Notes: a model not told the origin generated them from the letters alone. A DNA stretch of 64,000 bases from Mesorhizobium sp. B2-4-15 (GCF_006658505.1 NZ_VFUZ01000001.1:1-64000), one strand, 5' to 3'. Counted from the stretch's first letter, positions 28,709-38,830 are shown. Made by a program: numbers and translations.

Positions 28709-30040
28709 ATGATGCGGAAACTGTCGCTTCTGTTTGCCGGTGCGCTGATGGGCGCATCCGCCATGAGCCTTGTCTATGGGGCTCCCGGCTCGGCGGCGAA
28801 CGCTGCGGGGTCGGAGACCTATAAGCAACTGGCGATCTTCGGCGACATCTTCGAGCGGGTGCGGGCACAATATGTCACGCCGCCCGACGACAAGTCGCTG
28901 GTCGAGAACGCCATCAACGGCATGCTCTCCTCGCTCGACCCCCATTCCTCCTACATGAACGCCGAACAGGCGCAGGACATGCGCGTCCAGACCAAGGGTG
29001 AGTTCGGCGGCCTCGGCATCGAGGTCACGATGGAGAACGACTTGGTCAAGGTGATCACGCCGATCGACGATACCCCGGCCGCCAAGGCTGGCGTGCTGGC
29101 CGGCGATTATATCGCCAAGATCGACGGCGAAGAGGTTCGCGGCCTGACGCTCAACGATGCGGTCGAAAAGATGCGTGGCCTGGTCAACACGCCGATCAAG
29201 CTCACCATCCTGCGCCAGGGCGCCGACAAGCCGATCGAACTGACGGTCGTTCGCGACATCATCAAGGTCAAGGCGGTCAAGTTCCGGGTCGAAAACGACA
29301 TCGGCTACATGAAGATCACCTCCTTCACCGAAAAGACCTATGACGACCTTGAGAACGCCATCGACACCATCAAGAAGCAGGTGCCGGACGACAAGCTCAA
29401 GGGTTATGTGCTCGACCTGCGTCTCAATCCTGGCGGCCTGCTCGACCAGGCGGTGAGCGTGTCCGACGCCTTCCTGAAGCGTGGCGAGATCGTTTCGACG
29501 CGCGGCCGCGATCCGAAGGACGTCACCCGCTTCGACGCCAAGCCGAAGCAGACCGACGACATCAACGGCAAGCCGATGATCGTGCTCGTCAACGGTGGCT
29601 CGGCCAGCGCCTCTGAAATCGTCGCCGGCGCGCTGCAGGATCTGCGCCGCGTCACGGTTGTCGGCACGCAGTCCTTCGGCAAGGGTTCGGTGCAGACCAT
29701 CATTCCGCTCGGCGAAAACGGGGCGCTGAGGCTGACGACGGCGCTCTATTACACGCCGTCGGGCAAGTCGATTCAGGGCAAGGGCATCACGCCCGACATC
29801 AAGGTCGACCAGCCATTGCCGCCAGAACTGCAGGGCCGGGACCTGACGCGCGGCGAATCCGATCTCAAGGGCCATATCAAGGGCGCCGACGAGAGCAAGA
29901 CCGGCTCCGGCTCCGCAGCCTATGTGCCGCCGGATCCGAAGGACGACCTGCAGCTCATCTATGCCGAGCAGCTGCTGCGAGGCCAGAAGACAGATCCGGC
30001 TTTCCCGCCCAATCCGGAAAAGGCCGTGCTTAACCAGTAA
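28709..30040 (+). CDS. ctpA: Carboxy-terminal processing protease (S41 family)
   Basis: I start at MMRKLSLLFAG, which gives a signal peptide and 443 residues. A PDZ domain lies at about 90-170 (TKGEFGGLGIEV). The S41 protease domain has the Ser/Lys dyad Ser300 in GGSASASEIVAG and Lys325 in SFGKGSVQT, 25 residues apart as usual, with Gln329. It is an exported protease that matures or removes envelope proteins. It is coupled to the envC-like gene, with a 1-base gap. Confidence 0.95.
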   Translation: MMRKLSLLFAGALMGASAMSLVYGAPGSAANAAGSETYKQLAIFGDIFERVRAQYVTPPDDKSLVENAINGMLSSLDPHSSYMNAEQAQDMRVQTKGEFGGLGIEVTMENDLVKVITPIDDTPAAKAGVLAGDYIAKIDGEEVRGLTLNDAVEKMRGLVNTPIKLTILRQGADKPIELTVVRDIIKVKAVKFRVENDIGYMKITSFTEKTYDDLENAIDTIKKQVPDDKLKGYVLDLRLNPGGLLDQAVSVSDAFLKRGEIVSTRGRDPKDVTRFDAKPKQTDDINGKPMIVLVNGGSASASEIVAGALQDLRRVTVVGTQSFGKGSVQTIIPLGENGALRLTTALYYTPSGKSIQGKGITPDIKVDQPLPPELQGRDLTRGESDLKGHIKGADESKTGSGSAAYVPPDPKDDLQLIYAEQLLRGQKTDPAFPPNPEKAVLNQ

Positions 30041-30050
30041 GGCCGGAGGC

Positions 30051-30209
30051 TAGAGCGGTTCGCGTCCCACGCGAACATCGAACCGCTCCATCTCCTTGCT
30101 TTCTCGCAATTCGGGACGGAAAACCGTTTCGCACTTTCCCTGGATTGCCCTGGGTCTGGCCGCCTGAACGAAGCAATGCAATGCTGCCGGGACCGAAAGG
30201 TTCCGGCAG
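30051..30209. repeat. Palindromic repeat and hairpins after ctpA
   Basis: TAGAGCGGTTCGCGT with the inverted ACGCGAAC...GAACCGCTC (30051-30088) makes a nested hairpin. It continues into a segment with CGGGACGGAAAACCGTTTCGCACTTT, a block I know from rhizobial intergenic repeats. A second clean hairpin CTGCCGGGACC-GAAA-GGTTCCGGCAG lies at 30184-30209. The element probably ends or attenuates the ctpA transcript. Confidence 0.55.
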
Positions 30210-30331
30210 TTTGATTCGGGAGGCGGGACGAGGCCTCCGGATGCGGCGCCAGGGGTGCGCCAGGGTTGAAGAATTTGCGCGTATCGCCTCGAAGGGGCCG
30301 ACTGAGGAACCATGCGCACCGGGGACAGGGC

Positions 30332-31513
30332 TTGGCTGATATCGGCAAGGACATCGAACGCCCGCTTGGACAGACTGTCCGGGCGCCGCGCGCCGCCGGC
30401 AAGGTCAGCGCCGGTGTGATCGCGGCGAGCGCGGTCGTGCTGGCGGTGGTCGGCATTTCGGCCGCGATCGCGTTCAGGGAAAAGCCATTCCGCAAGCCGC
30501 AGGAAGTCGCCATCTCGACGCCGAAAGTGACCGCTGCGGCCGAGCCCCCTGCGTCGCCTCCCGCATTGGCCCCTGCAGCGACGCCAAAGATCGAGACGCC
30601 GGCGAAGACCGGTGGGCCGCAGATCATCCACGTGCAGACGGTGGAAGGCGATGGACCGCCCAAGGCGGAAATCGTCATTCGCGACCCGTCGACCGTCGGC
30701 CAGAACCTGAAGATCGCGCATATTCCCGACAAGGCGCTGATCGAAGCCAGCGAAACCGGACCCTTGCCGATGCGCTCCGCCGACGGCCGGCGACCATTCG
30801 ACGTCTATGCGCGGCCCTGGTCCGGCGCGCGCGGTGCCCGCGTGGCGATCGTCATTGGCGGACTTGCCATGTCGCAGACCGGCACCCAGGCGGCCATTGC
30901 CAAATTGCCGCCGGAAGTGACGCTGGCCTTCGCGCCGCAGGGCAACAGCATTGGCCGCTGGATGCAGGCGGCCAGGCAGAGCGGACATGAGATCGTCATG
31001 CAGGTGCCGCTCGAACCGTTCGATTATCCCAACGTCAACCCCGGCCGTAACACGCTGACGGTGACGGCGAGTGCCGAAGAGAACCTGAAGAGCCTGCACT
31101 GGGCGCTGTCGCGGACGACGAACTATACCGGTGTGATGAACTATATGGGCGCGCGGTTTTCCGCCGATACGGCGGCGATGGAGCCGTTCATGGCCGAACT
31201 CGGCAAAAGGGGACTCGCCTACATCGACGACGGCTCATCGGCGCGCAGCCTTGCACCTGACCTGGCGCTGAAGGACGGCGTGCCCTTCGTCGCCGGCGAC
31301 ATGGCGATCGACGCGGTCCAGGATCGCGGCGCCATCCTGAAGAAACTGGACAGTCTGGAGGCGACCGCACGCGCCAAGGGCACTGCCGTCGGCATCGGCT
31401 CCGCTTTCGACCTGACCGTCGACACGGTGTCGTCATGGGTGGCCGAGGCCAAGAAACGCGGCATCGAGATCGTGCCGATTTCAGCGGTGGCCATAGACCC
31501 GCAAAAAGGCTAA
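30332..31513 (+). CDS. Divergent polysaccharide deacetylase family protein (YibQ-like)
   Basis: I choose the TTG at 30332, which follows GGGGACAGGG and gives [14 protein letters not shown], over an ATG at 30266 that adds a basic tail. The 393-residue protein has one membrane segment (about 28-48), a Pro/Ala-rich linker, and a YibQ-type divergent deacetylase domain ([58 protein letters not shown]). The catalytic metal site of active deacetylases is not obvious. It follows ctpA as usual. Confidence 0.86.
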   Translation: MADIGKDIERPLGQTVRAPRAAGKVSAGVIAASAVVLAVVGISAAIAFREKPFRKPQEVAISTPKVTAAAEPPASPPALAPAATPKIETPAKTGGPQIIHVQTVEGDGPPKAEIVIRDPSTVGQNLKIAHIPDKALIEASETGPLPMRSADGRRPFDVYARPWSGARGARVAIVIGGLAMSQTGTQAAIAKLPPEVTLAFAPQGNSIGRWMQAARQSGHEIVMQVPLEPFDYPNVNPGRNTLTVTASAEENLKSLHWALSRTTNYTGVMNYMGARFSADTAAMEPFMAELGKRGLAYIDDGSSARSLAPDLALKDGVPFVAGDMAIDAVQDRGAILKKLDSLEATARAKGTAVGIGSAFDLTVDTVSSWVAEAKKRGIEIVPISAVAIDPQKG

Positions 31514-31514
31514 C

Positions 31515-31624
31515 AGCCATCTTGGTACCTCTGCTCCGGCGGCATCTGGCGGCGTTTTCCGTGCTTCCGCGCTCCTCGAAACCATTCGCCGCCCGCCTTG
31601 CCGGAGCGAATTCTCAAGACGGCT
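31515..31624. repeat. CTCCGGCGG palindromic repeat, copy 1
   Basis: The segment begins AGCCATCTTGG and ends CAAGACGGCTGG in inverted orientation, with CTCCGGCGG ... GTTTTCCGTGCTTCCG ... CTCGAAACCATT ... GCCGGAGCGAATT inside. The same series of blocks occurs at 58437-58579. It starts 2 bp after the upstream stop codon. Confidence 0.7.
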
Positions 31625-31638
31625 GGAACTCATTCCTC

Positions 31639-32154
31639 ATGGCCAAAAAGATCGATCGCGAAACGCTGCCCTACCGTCCCTGTGTCGGGCTGATGATCCT
31701 CAATGGCGAAGGCCTGGTCTGGATCGGGCATCGCATCGCCGAACCCGACAGCGAATTCGCCGGCACCACGCAGCTCTGGCAAATGCCGCAAGGCGGCATC
31801 GACAAGGGTGAGGAGCCGCTGCAGGCGGCGGAGCGGGAGCTCTACGAAGAGACCGGCATGCGCAGCATTTCGCTGCTCGCCGAAGCACCGGACTGGATCA
31901 ACTATGATCTGCCGGACCACCTCGTCGGCATCGCCTTCAAGGGGCGCTATCGTGGGCAGACGCAGAAATGGTTCGCCTTCCGCTTCCACGGCGATACCAG
32001 CGAGATCCAGATCAACCCTCCGCCGGGCGGCCACACCGCCGAATTCGACAAATGGTCGTGGTGGCCGATGCAGGATCTGCCCGATCTGATCGTGCCGTTC
32101 AAGCGCAAGGTCTATGAAGACGTGGTGGCGGCGTTCCGGCACCTCGTGCCGTAG
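31639..32154 (+). CDS. rppH: RNA pyrophosphohydrolase (Nudix)
   Basis: Starting at [14 protein letters not shown], 171 residues. The Nudix box [22 protein letters not shown] lies at about 52-73 and fits Gx5Ex7REUxEExGU (shown here in short form). WQMPQGGID and the C-terminal W(S)[16 protein letters not shown] are typical of RppH/NudH. It removes pyrophosphate from 5' ends of RNA to start decay. The palindromic repeat at 31515 separates it from the yibQ-like gene. Confidence 0.95.
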   Translation: MAKKIDRETLPYRPCVGLMILNGEGLVWIGHRIAEPDSEFAGTTQLWQMPQGGIDKGEEPLQAAERELYEETGMRSISLLAEAPDWINYDLPDHLVGIAFKGRYRGQTQKWFAFRFHGDTSEIQINPPPGGHTAEFDKWSWWPMQDLPDLIVPFKRKVYEDVVAAFRHLVP

Positions 32155-32247
32155 CAGGACCGGCGCTGGCCGTGGTTCGAAGGGCCGCAGTTGCCGCGCC
32201 CGCCCCGCGGTCCTATTGATGTTCTATCCGCTAAAAGGAGGGTCGCC

Positions 32248-33387
32248 ATGAACGACGCCCCCACAAGGTTGCTGCCCGATGATGTCACCGCCGTAAGCGA
32301 AGCGGCGGCCGGGGCCATCCTGACCATCGATCTTGGCGCGATCCGTGAAAACTACCGGCGGCTGAAGGCAAGGCTGGCAGGCGTGCGCTGTGCCGGCGTG
32401 CTCAAGGCCGACGGCTATGGCCTTGGCGGAGCGCAGGTGGCATCGGCATTGACCAGGGAAGGCTGCGACATCTTCTTCGTCGCGCTGCTGGCCGAAGGCA
32501 TCGATCTGCGCAAGGTGGTCGGAGCTGGACCGGACATCTACGTGCTGAACGGGCTGCCGCCGGGCTCCGAGCCGGAAGCGGTGGCGGCCGGCCTATGCGC
32601 GGTCATCAACAGCTGCGCGCAGTTGAAAGCCTGGCGCGCGGCGGCGCATCGCGCCGGCCGCAGGCTGCCGGCCGCCATCCAGGTCGACAGCGGCATGTCG
32701 CGGCTTGGCATGGCGCCGGCCGAAGTCGAGGCGCTGGCCGGGGATGCCGGCGCTTTCGATGGCATCGACGTCGGATATGTGATGAGCCACCTGGCCTGCG
32801 CCGACGAGCCGCGCCATCCGGCCAATGAAGAGCAGAGGCTGGCCTTCGAACGGCTGCGTGCCATGTTGCCCGCGGCGCCCGGCTCGCTTGCCAATTCGTC
32901 CGGCATTTTTCTCGGACAGGGCTACCATTACGATCTCGCCAGGCCGGGGGCGGCGCTCTACGGCATCAATCCGACACCTGACGAGCCCAATCCGATGCTG
33001 CCTGTCGTGCGACTGCAGGCCAAGGTGGCGCAGACGCGCCGCGTCGAAAAAGGCACCGGCATCGGCTATGGCCATACTTACTACGCGCAAGGTCCGCTGA
33101 GCCTTGCGACGATTTCGTTCGGCTATGCGGACGGCTGGCTGCGACGCTCCGCTTCGGCGGCCTGGTTCGAAGGTACACGTCTGCCTTTCCTCGGGCGTGT
33201 GTCGATGGATTCGATCATTCTCGACATCTCCGCCCTTCAACCCGGCAAACTGCGCGAAGGCGATCTGGTCGAACTGCTCGGCCCCTCGCAAAGCGTCGAC
33301 GATGCCGCCGGCCATGCCGGCACCATCGGCTATGAAATCCTGGCCAGTCTCGGCCCGCGCTTTCACCGGCACTATATCGGCGGTTGA
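32248..33387 (+). CDS. alr: Alanine racemase
   Basis: The start MNDAPTRLLP has AGGAGGG upstream. The 379-residue protein has the PLP lysine Lys53 in VLKADGYGLG, a HLACADEP metal/carboxylate region, GIGYGHTYYA and FLGRVSMDSIILDIS near the C-terminus. It converts L- to D-alanine. A D-amino acid dehydrogenase gene 1.4 kb downstream suggests a catabolic (DadX-like) role, but with no second racemase visible a wall-synthesis role is just as possible. Confidence 0.94.
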   Translation: MNDAPTRLLPDDVTAVSEAAAGAILTIDLGAIRENYRRLKARLAGVRCAGVLKADGYGLGGAQVASALTREGCDIFFVALLAEGIDLRKVVGAGPDIYVLNGLPPGSEPEAVAAGLCAVINSCAQLKAWRAAAHRAGRRLPAAIQVDSGMSRLGMAPAEVEALAGDAGAFDGIDVGYVMSHLACADEPRHPANEEQRLAFERLRAMLPAAPGSLANSSGIFLGQGYHYDLARPGAALYGINPTPDEPNPMLPVVRLQAKVAQTRRVEKGTGIGYGHTYYAQGPLSLATISFGYADGWLRRSASAAWFEGTRLPFLGRVSMDSIILDISALQPGKLREGDLVELLGPSQSVDDAAGHAGTIGYEILASLGPRFHRHYIGG

Positions 33388-33662
33388 GCGGTTTGGCCGC
33401 GCTTGACAAGCGGGCGCCTGTCGGCAACGGTCGGGGCATGAGCAACCTCGCTTATATCAGAACCTTGTTCAGGGTCTGCCCGATCGCGGGATCGTAGCCC
33501 CGGCGCGGCCGCCTTTCGGCGTCCGTCCGTACCGGGGCATCCATACATCCACAATCGTCATCAAGCCGTACGGCCCTTCGCGGCTGCCGGCCTTTCACCA
33601 AGCCGCAATCAGCGCGGCGGCAGGCGCGCATCCGTTCGATGCGCCGATCCATGAGGTTTGCC

Positions 33663-34079
33663 ATGCAACATGCAACGGGACTGCGTCCATCGAGCCGGAT
33701 TCTCATCAGCAACACCGACCATGACAGGTTGACCGGGCTGGCAAGGGCCCTGCTCGACCGCGCGCCCGAGACGGCCGAAGAGCTGCTCTCGGAAATGGAC
33801 CGGGCGGTGGTGACCGACGCGGCGGCGATGCCGGCTGGCGTGGTGCGGATGGGTTCGACGGTGACGGTCCGCGGCGAAGGCCGGAACACACAGCGCATCG
33901 TGCTGGTCTATCCCGGCGAAGCCGACATTGCCGAAAACCGGATCTCGGTGCTGACGCCGATGGGAACGGCGCTCATCGGTGTCAGCATCGGGCAGGCGGT
34001 GTGCTGGAACGGTCGTGGCGGCCGCAAACTGTCGGTGACCGTGGAGGCCGTCGATATCCCCGCCGGCGGCGGGCGCTGA
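33663..34079 (+). CDS. Rnk/GreA-like nucleoside diphosphate kinase regulator, copy A
   Basis: Starting at MQHATGLRPSSR, 138 residues. An N-terminal helical part resembling a truncated coiled coil is followed by the GreA/GreB C-terminal domain: MGSTVTVRGEGRNTQRIVLVYPGEAD ... ISVLTPMGTALIGVSIGQ. This is the fold of Rnk, which binds RNA polymerase. The next gene is a diverged paralogue. The 275 bases before it (33388-33662) show no gene or clear site. Confidence 0.82.
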   Translation: MQHATGLRPSSRILISNTDHDRLTGLARALLDRAPETAEELLSEMDRAVVTDAAAMPAGVVRMGSTVTVRGEGRNTQRIVLVYPGEADIAENRISVLTPMGTALIGVSIGQAVCWNGRGGRKLSVTVEAVDIPAGGGR

Positions 34080-34093
34080 TCGTGGAGGCGGTG

Positions 34094-34636
34094 ATGAGGA
34101 ACATGAGCTGCCGCCTGACGACGAAGGATTTCGCGGTGCTCGAAGTCATGCTGGAACGACGGCGGGCGTTCGCGGATCCGATCGTCCGGATGATCGAGGA
34201 CAAGCTTGCCAACGCCCGCGTCGTGCCGGTCGATTCGGTCGAACCCGATGTCGTGACGCTAAACAGCAGGGTGGTGTTTTGCGTCGATGCCGGCGCGGCC
34301 GAGACGCGCACCCTGGTGCAGAACGAGGTGCGCGGGCCGGTCGGCTCCAGCCTGTCGGTGGCGACAAGGCGTGGGCTCTGCATGCTCGGCATGGCGCAGG
34401 GCCAGACGGCATCGATCGAACACGCTGATGGCAGGCGGGAGGCGATCCGGATCAAGACGGTGCTCTATCAGCCGGAAGCCGCGCGGCGGGAAGCCAGGGA
34501 GAAAGCCTCGGCTGGTGGACGTCGGCCGCATGGATTGACTCTCGTCTACAGCGCCGCAGCCCCAATCGAGCCTCTTGGCGCGGCGGCCGGAATGCGGCAG
34601 ACAGAGGATGACGACCCCGGCCCCTCGGCGGCGTGA
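34094..34636 (+). CDS. Rnk/GreA-like protein, copy B (diverged, C-terminal extension)
   Basis: I use ATG 34094, six bases after GGAGG; upstream in-frame GTG codons at 34082 and 34091 are alternatives. The 180 residues have a helical N-terminus (CRLTTKDFAVLEVMLERRR) and a GreA-C-like domain (VTLNSRVVFCVDAG ... PVGSSLSVATRRGLCMLGMAQGQ). The usual PGEAD-like strand is degraded to VQNEVRGP. A tail of about 45 residues extends beyond the fold. It starts 14 bp after copy A. Confidence 0.72.
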   Translation: MRNMSCRLTTKDFAVLEVMLERRRAFADPIVRMIEDKLANARVVPVDSVEPDVVTLNSRVVFCVDAGAAETRTLVQNEVRGPVGSSLSVATRRGLCMLGMAQGQTASIEHADGRREAIRIKTVLYQPEAARREAREKASAGGRRPHGLTLVYSAAAPIEPLGAAAGMRQTEDDDPGPSAA

Positions 34637-34747
34637 ATGGCAACGGCGCGTGGTCTCGAAGATCGGGGACGATTTTCGCCGGGGATCATGCGCAAATCGC
34701 AAGTGGGTCGTGTCTATGGGCGTTAGACGCGGCGTAAGGAGTGAACG

Positions 34748-36004
34748 ATGAAGATCATGGTGCTGGGCGGTGGTGTCATTGGGGTGACCACGGCCTATTA
34801 TCTCGCCGAGGCCGGCCACGAGGTGACGGTGGTCGACCGGCAGAAAGGCCCGGCACTGGAAACCAGCTTCGCCAATGCCGGCGAGATTTCGCCCGGCTAT
34901 GCCTCGCCCTGGGCCGGGCCCGGCGTTCCGCTCAAGGCGATCAAATGGCTCTTGATGAAGCATGGTCCGCTGGTGGTGCGGCCGGCCTTCGACCCGCATA
35001 TGTGGACATGGCTGGTCAAGATGCTGCGCAACTGCACCGCCGAGCGTTACGCGATCAACAAATCGCGCATGGTGCCGCTGGCCGAGTACAGCCGCGACAC
35101 GTTGAAGGCGCTGCGCGAAGCGACCGGCATCAGCTATGACGAGCGGTCGCAGGGCACGCTGCAGCTGTTCCGCACGCAAAAACAGCTCGACGGCACATCA
35201 GGCGATGTCGAGGTGCTGAAGAAATATGGCGTGCCCTATGAAATCCTCGACCAGGACGGCTGCATCGCGGCGGAGCCGGGGCTCGCCGGCGTGCGCGAGA
35301 AGTTCGTGGGCGGGCTGAGGCTGCCGCATGACGAGACCGGCGACTGCAAGATGTTCACCGACAAATTGGCCGAGCTCTGTGTGGCGCGCGGCGTGAAGTT
35401 CGAATACGACATGACGATCTGGCGCGTCATCCGCAGCCGCAACCGCATTGCCAACCTCAGCACCAGCAAGGGTTTCAAGACCGCAGACGCCTATGTCATG
35501 GCACTGGGCAGTTATTCGGCGGGCTTCATGCGCCGTATGAAGCGGTCGATCCCGGTCTATCCGGTCAAGGGTTATTCGATCACCGTGCCGATCAAGGACG
35601 CCGCCCTGGCGCCGGTGTCGACGGTGATGGACGAGACCTACAAGGTGGCGATCACCCGGCTTGGTGACCGCATCCGTGTCGGCGGCACGGCAGAGATTTC
35701 CGGCTTCGACCTCAGGCTGCACGAATCGCGGCGGCGCACGCTCGAACATTCGGTCGGCGATCTCTTTCCGGGCGCCGGCGCGATGCGCGAGGCGACGTTC
35801 TGGTGCGGGCTGCGGCCGATGACGCCGGACGGGCCGCCGCTGATCGGCCGCACCGAGCTTTCCAACCTCTATCTCAACACCGGCCATGGAACGCTCGGCT
35901 GGACCATGGCCTGCGGTTCGGCCAAGGTTCTGGCCGACATCATCTCCAGCCGTGTGCCGGATATCGATGTGCGCGCACTGGCGCAGGAGCGTTATCTGAA
36001 ATAG
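34748..36004 (+). CDS. dadA: D-amino acid dehydrogenase (DadA-like)
   Basis: The 418-residue FAD protein begins with the dinucleotide-binding motif [22 protein letters not shown] and has [22 protein letters not shown], characteristic of DadA. The C-terminus has [16 protein letters not shown] and the conserved [15 protein letters not shown]. It oxidises D-alanine and other D-amino acids, passing electrons to the respiratory chain. With the alanine racemase upstream it could form an alanine catabolic pair. Confidence 0.93.
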   Translation: MKIMVLGGGVIGVTTAYYLAEAGHEVTVVDRQKGPALETSFANAGEISPGYASPWAGPGVPLKAIKWLLMKHGPLVVRPAFDPHMWTWLVKMLRNCTAERYAINKSRMVPLAEYSRDTLKALREATGISYDERSQGTLQLFRTQKQLDGTSGDVEVLKKYGVPYEILDQDGCIAAEPGLAGVREKFVGGLRLPHDETGDCKMFTDKLAELCVARGVKFEYDMTIWRVIRSRNRIANLSTSKGFKTADAYVMALGSYSAGFMRRMKRSIPVYPVKGYSITVPIKDAALAPVSTVMDETYKVAITRLGDRIRVGGTAEISGFDLRLHESRRRTLEHSVGDLFPGAGAMREATFWCGLRPMTPDGPPLIGRTELSNLYLNTGHGTLGWTMACGSAKVLADIISSRVPDIDVRALAQERYLK

Positions 36005-36038
36005 CCAAGGCGCCGTTCATCGGCATGACCGATGAGTG

Positions 36039-38195
36039 TCAAAACGCTTCCTTCACCCACTCCTCGTCGAACAGCAGCCGGTAGGCCCACGGGATGGTCA
36101 CATTGGTGGCGACCGGGTTCGAGTGGGCGAGGTAGTCGTCATAGATCGGCTTCATCCTGACGTAGAAAGCGGGATCGAGCACCGTCATGCCGTTCTCCGA
36201 GTCGTGGAAGAAGCTGCGGTTGTTGAGGTTGACCGAGGAGATGGCGACCAGCCTTTCGTCGATCATCATGATCTTGGAATGCAGCACCACGTCCGGCGCC
36301 TTGAACTCGCGGATGTTGATGCGGCCGCCATATTGCTCGACGAACAGCTTGTTGAGCGCGGTGAGAAACCTGCCGCCGATATCGCCCTTGAGATCGATGC
36401 GGCCGACAATGTCGATCTTGACGCCGCGGGCGAGCGCCCGGTCGAAGGCGTGGGCGAGGCTCGGCGTCAGATTGAGATAGGGGTTGACGATCTGGACATG
36501 GTGCTGGGCGGCATCGATCAGATCGACGAAATAGTCCTCCAGCGCATGGTCGTCCTCATAGGGCACTGAAATGAAGTGCCGGGCGTTGCCCGACGGGCGG
36601 CGGCCGCCGGCGCGGACCGGGATGGAGAAGGGGCGCGACAGGTTGGTGTCGGCGTCGCGCAACCATATTGTCGACAGATGCGCGGCAAGCGTGTCGACCG
36701 TCGCATTGTCGGCGAACTCGATATCAAAGTCGCTCCAGTTCGAATAGTAGTTCAGCGACAGGCCATCGGTCTTGCCGTATTGCTGCAGGTCCGGATAGCG
36801 CGACAGGTCGATCGGCTGATGGAACAGGAAGCCGTCGTGGATGTTGCGGCCGCCGATGATGACGCGGGAGCGCGCCGGATCCTGCGCCAGCGTTGCCAGC
36901 ATTTTGATGTGATGGGTCTTGTGCAATTGTGAAACCTGCTCGTCGATCGGCGCGCCATGGTCGGCGCGCCAGCGGTATTCCTGCAGCTCGACATTGGGGA
37001 ATTCGGCCGCAAGCCGGTGCAGCATGGCGTCGTCCTTTTCGCGCTCGAGCACGTCAGTGACCATGATGCGCACCTTGGTACCGAGGGCGGCATGATGGCG
37101 GATCAGCCGCTCGATGATGCGGCCGGAGAAGTCGGCCTTGAACTCCAGCGAGGACAGATAGATCAGCTTCAGCCTTGGCGCCTTCGAGAAATCGAGCGGC
37201 AGTTCCGGATCGCCCTTGTCGATGGCGGCGTCGGACAGCGGCGCGCCCATCAGCGCCTCGACCTTGGCGTTGAAGCCGTCACGCGACTTGCGCAGCAGTC
37301 TGGGCTCGCCGATCGGCAAGGCGCAGGTCTGCGACAGCCAACGGCTGGCATAGAAGGCGCGTTCAAGCGCGTCGAGGCCGGCGCCGTCGGGTACCGGGCA
37401 ACGCTGGTAACGGCTGTCGAAGGCAGCAAGCCCGGGATCGGCGGTCTCCTCGCGCAGGATGGTGAGCGGAGCGCCGGCCGGGACGAGGCTGGAGCGGATC
37501 CTTGCCGTGCAACGGTTCAGGCTGTCGCCCGGAAACAGGCTGGCCGTATCGTCTTCGCCCGAGAGGCGAAGGCGGAATTCCGTGCCGGGGGCGATTGTGC
37601 GTGAGGCTCCGGCGGCGCGGATCGCCAAAGTGCCGTCGCAGGTGCCCTCGATGTCGGCCGGTTGCTTGCCGGCCTGACGCAGCACGATCTCGGTGCTGCG
37701 TGCCTGCAGGCCGGAGAATTCGAACGTCTTGGATACCGATGGCCGTGCGGCCGCATCGATGTAGAGCGTCTGCCGCGACACCCGCCAGCGTCCGCCGAAC
37801 TGGCCCTCGCCACTGCCGCCAACGGAAGGCGCTAGATGCGCGTTTGCGACCGGTCCGGCCAGTTGCTGCAGCGTTGAATAGGTCGCCTGGAAATCGCGAT
37901 TCTGTACATCGCGGCGGTTGCGCCCGAACGGGCCGGTGCCGTTGGCGCGATCCATGGCATCGAGCTGGTTGTGGGCGAGCAGCGCCTGGAACCGTCTTTC
38001 GTAGTCGCTGGTGCCGGCATCTCCGAAGAACTGCGTGGCCGCGACCCGCGGCCCGGATGAACTGGCCGACAGCGAGGGCCGCGCGCAGGCCTCCTGTTCC
38101 GGCAAGAGGTCGCAGGCATTGCGGCCCGCACCAGCGCAGCCGGCAAGGATTGCCAGTGCGAACAGGGCCAGAATGATGGATGCGCGGACGTTCAA
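36039..38195 (-). CDS. Phospholipase D superfamily lipoprotein (cardiolipin-synthase-like)
   Basis: The 718-residue protein starts at a TTG that overlaps the upstream stop (TTGA), with GGAG 7 bases before. A lipoprotein signal peptide ends in LAGC (Cys20). The C-terminal half has two PLD motifs. The second, His639-Lys641-Asp646 in LHSKIMMID followed by SSVNLNNRS, is complete. The first, H429-I-K431 followed by IIGGRNIHDG, has Leu where Asp is expected. It could act as a periplasmic phosphodiesterase or transphosphatidylase on phospholipids. It is translationally coupled to a PLA2-like gene. Confidence 0.86.
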   Translation of the reverse strand: MNVRASIILALFALAILAGCAGAGRNACDLLPEQEACARPSLSASSSGPRVAATQFFGDAGTSDYERRFQALLAHNQLDAMDRANGTGPFGRNRRDVQNRDFQATYSTLQQLAGPVANAHLAPSVGGSGEGQFGGRWRVSRQTLYIDAAARPSVSKTFEFSGLQARSTEIVLRQAGKQPADIEGTCDGTLAIRAAGASRTIAPGTEFRLRLSGEDDTASLFPGDSLNRCTARIRSSLVPAGAPLTILREETADPGLAAFDSRYQRCPVPDGAGLDALERAFYASRWLSQTCALPIGEPRLLRKSRDGFNAKVEALMGAPLSDAAIDKGDPELPLDFSKAPRLKLIYLSSLEFKADFSGRIIERLIRHHAALGTKVRIMVTDVLEREKDDAMLHRLAAEFPNVELQEYRWRADHGAPIDEQVSQLHKTHHIKMLATLAQDPARSRVIIGGRNIHDGFLFHQPIDLSRYPDLQQYGKTDGLSLNYYSNWSDFDIEFADNATVDTLAAHLSTIWLRDADTNLSRPFSIPVRAGGRRPSGNARHFISVPYEDDHALEDYFVDLIDAAQHHVQIVNPYLNLTPSLAHAFDRALARGVKIDIVGRIDLKGDIGGRFLTALNKLFVEQYGGRINIREFKAPDVVLHSKIMMIDERLVAISSVNLNNRSFFHDSENGMTVLDPAFYVRMKPIYDDYLAHSNPVATNVTIPWAYRLLFDEEWVKEAF

Positions 38196-38635
38196 CCGGT
38201 GACTCCGGCCTTCATCGCGCGCAACTGCGCCGGATCGCGGGGCGGCATGAAGCCTTGCGGGAAGACCTTGCAGACAGGAACGGCGAAGGTGACGATCAGC
38301 AGTTCGGCCGCGCCGCGCATCTTGCGAGGCGCCGTCCTGTCATCGCGTATCGCCCTCGCCGAGGCAATGAGGGCGCCGTCGCAGTCGCAATGATTGTGAC
38401 GCGCGATGTAGCAGGCGTCATGGATTTGACAGGCGGCGTCGAGGCGGTCGACCGGCCGGGCGGAAAGATCGCCGGTGCGGGTGCCCGGACCGCAATAATT
38501 GCCGATGACGAAAGGCGAGGGGCGCGCCATGGCGTAGCGGATCGGTTTGGGCAAATCGGCTTCGGGCACCTTGGTCCATGGATTGGCGCACGCGGAAACG
38601 AAAAGCAGCGGCAGGATGGCAAGAACGGCTCGCAT
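38192..38635 (-). CDS. Lipoprotein with phospholipase A2 signature
   Basis: I start at MRAVLAILPLLF, giving 147 residues and a lipobox VSAC (Cys16). The mature protein has NYCGPG (residues 46-51), like the calcium loop YCGxG of secreted PLA2. LDAACQIHDACY (65-76) follows, matching the catalytic motif DxCCxxHDxCY with His72 and Asp73. CDCDGALIASA (83-91) follows that, where Asp of the His/Asp dyad is expected. It is therefore a probable calcium-dependent phospholipase A2 in the periplasm or outer membrane. Activity is unproven; small domain size fits bacterial PLA2. Confidence 0.82.
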   Translation of the reverse strand: MRAVLAILPLLFVSACANPWTKVPEADLPKPIRYAMARPSPFVIGNYCGPGTRTGDLSARPVDRLDAACQIHDACYIARHNHCDCDGALIASARAIRDDRTAPRKMRGAAELLIVTFAVPVCKVFPQGFMPPRDPAQLRAMKAGVTG

Positions 38636-38830
38636 GTCTATCCGCGCCAGCTTTCTGAAAGATTTCCCCACCCGGCGGCCCGCTTCGTGGCCGGTGGCCG
38701 CACGCCTGATGCCACACTGGCCGGTTTTATGGCAAGGAAAAGGCAGCATTGCTTGCGGCCTGCTGTGTTATTGTGATTTTGGGACTGCCTGAAGGGCCGA
38801 ACCCGTAAGGATTTGGGGACAAGCATCTGC

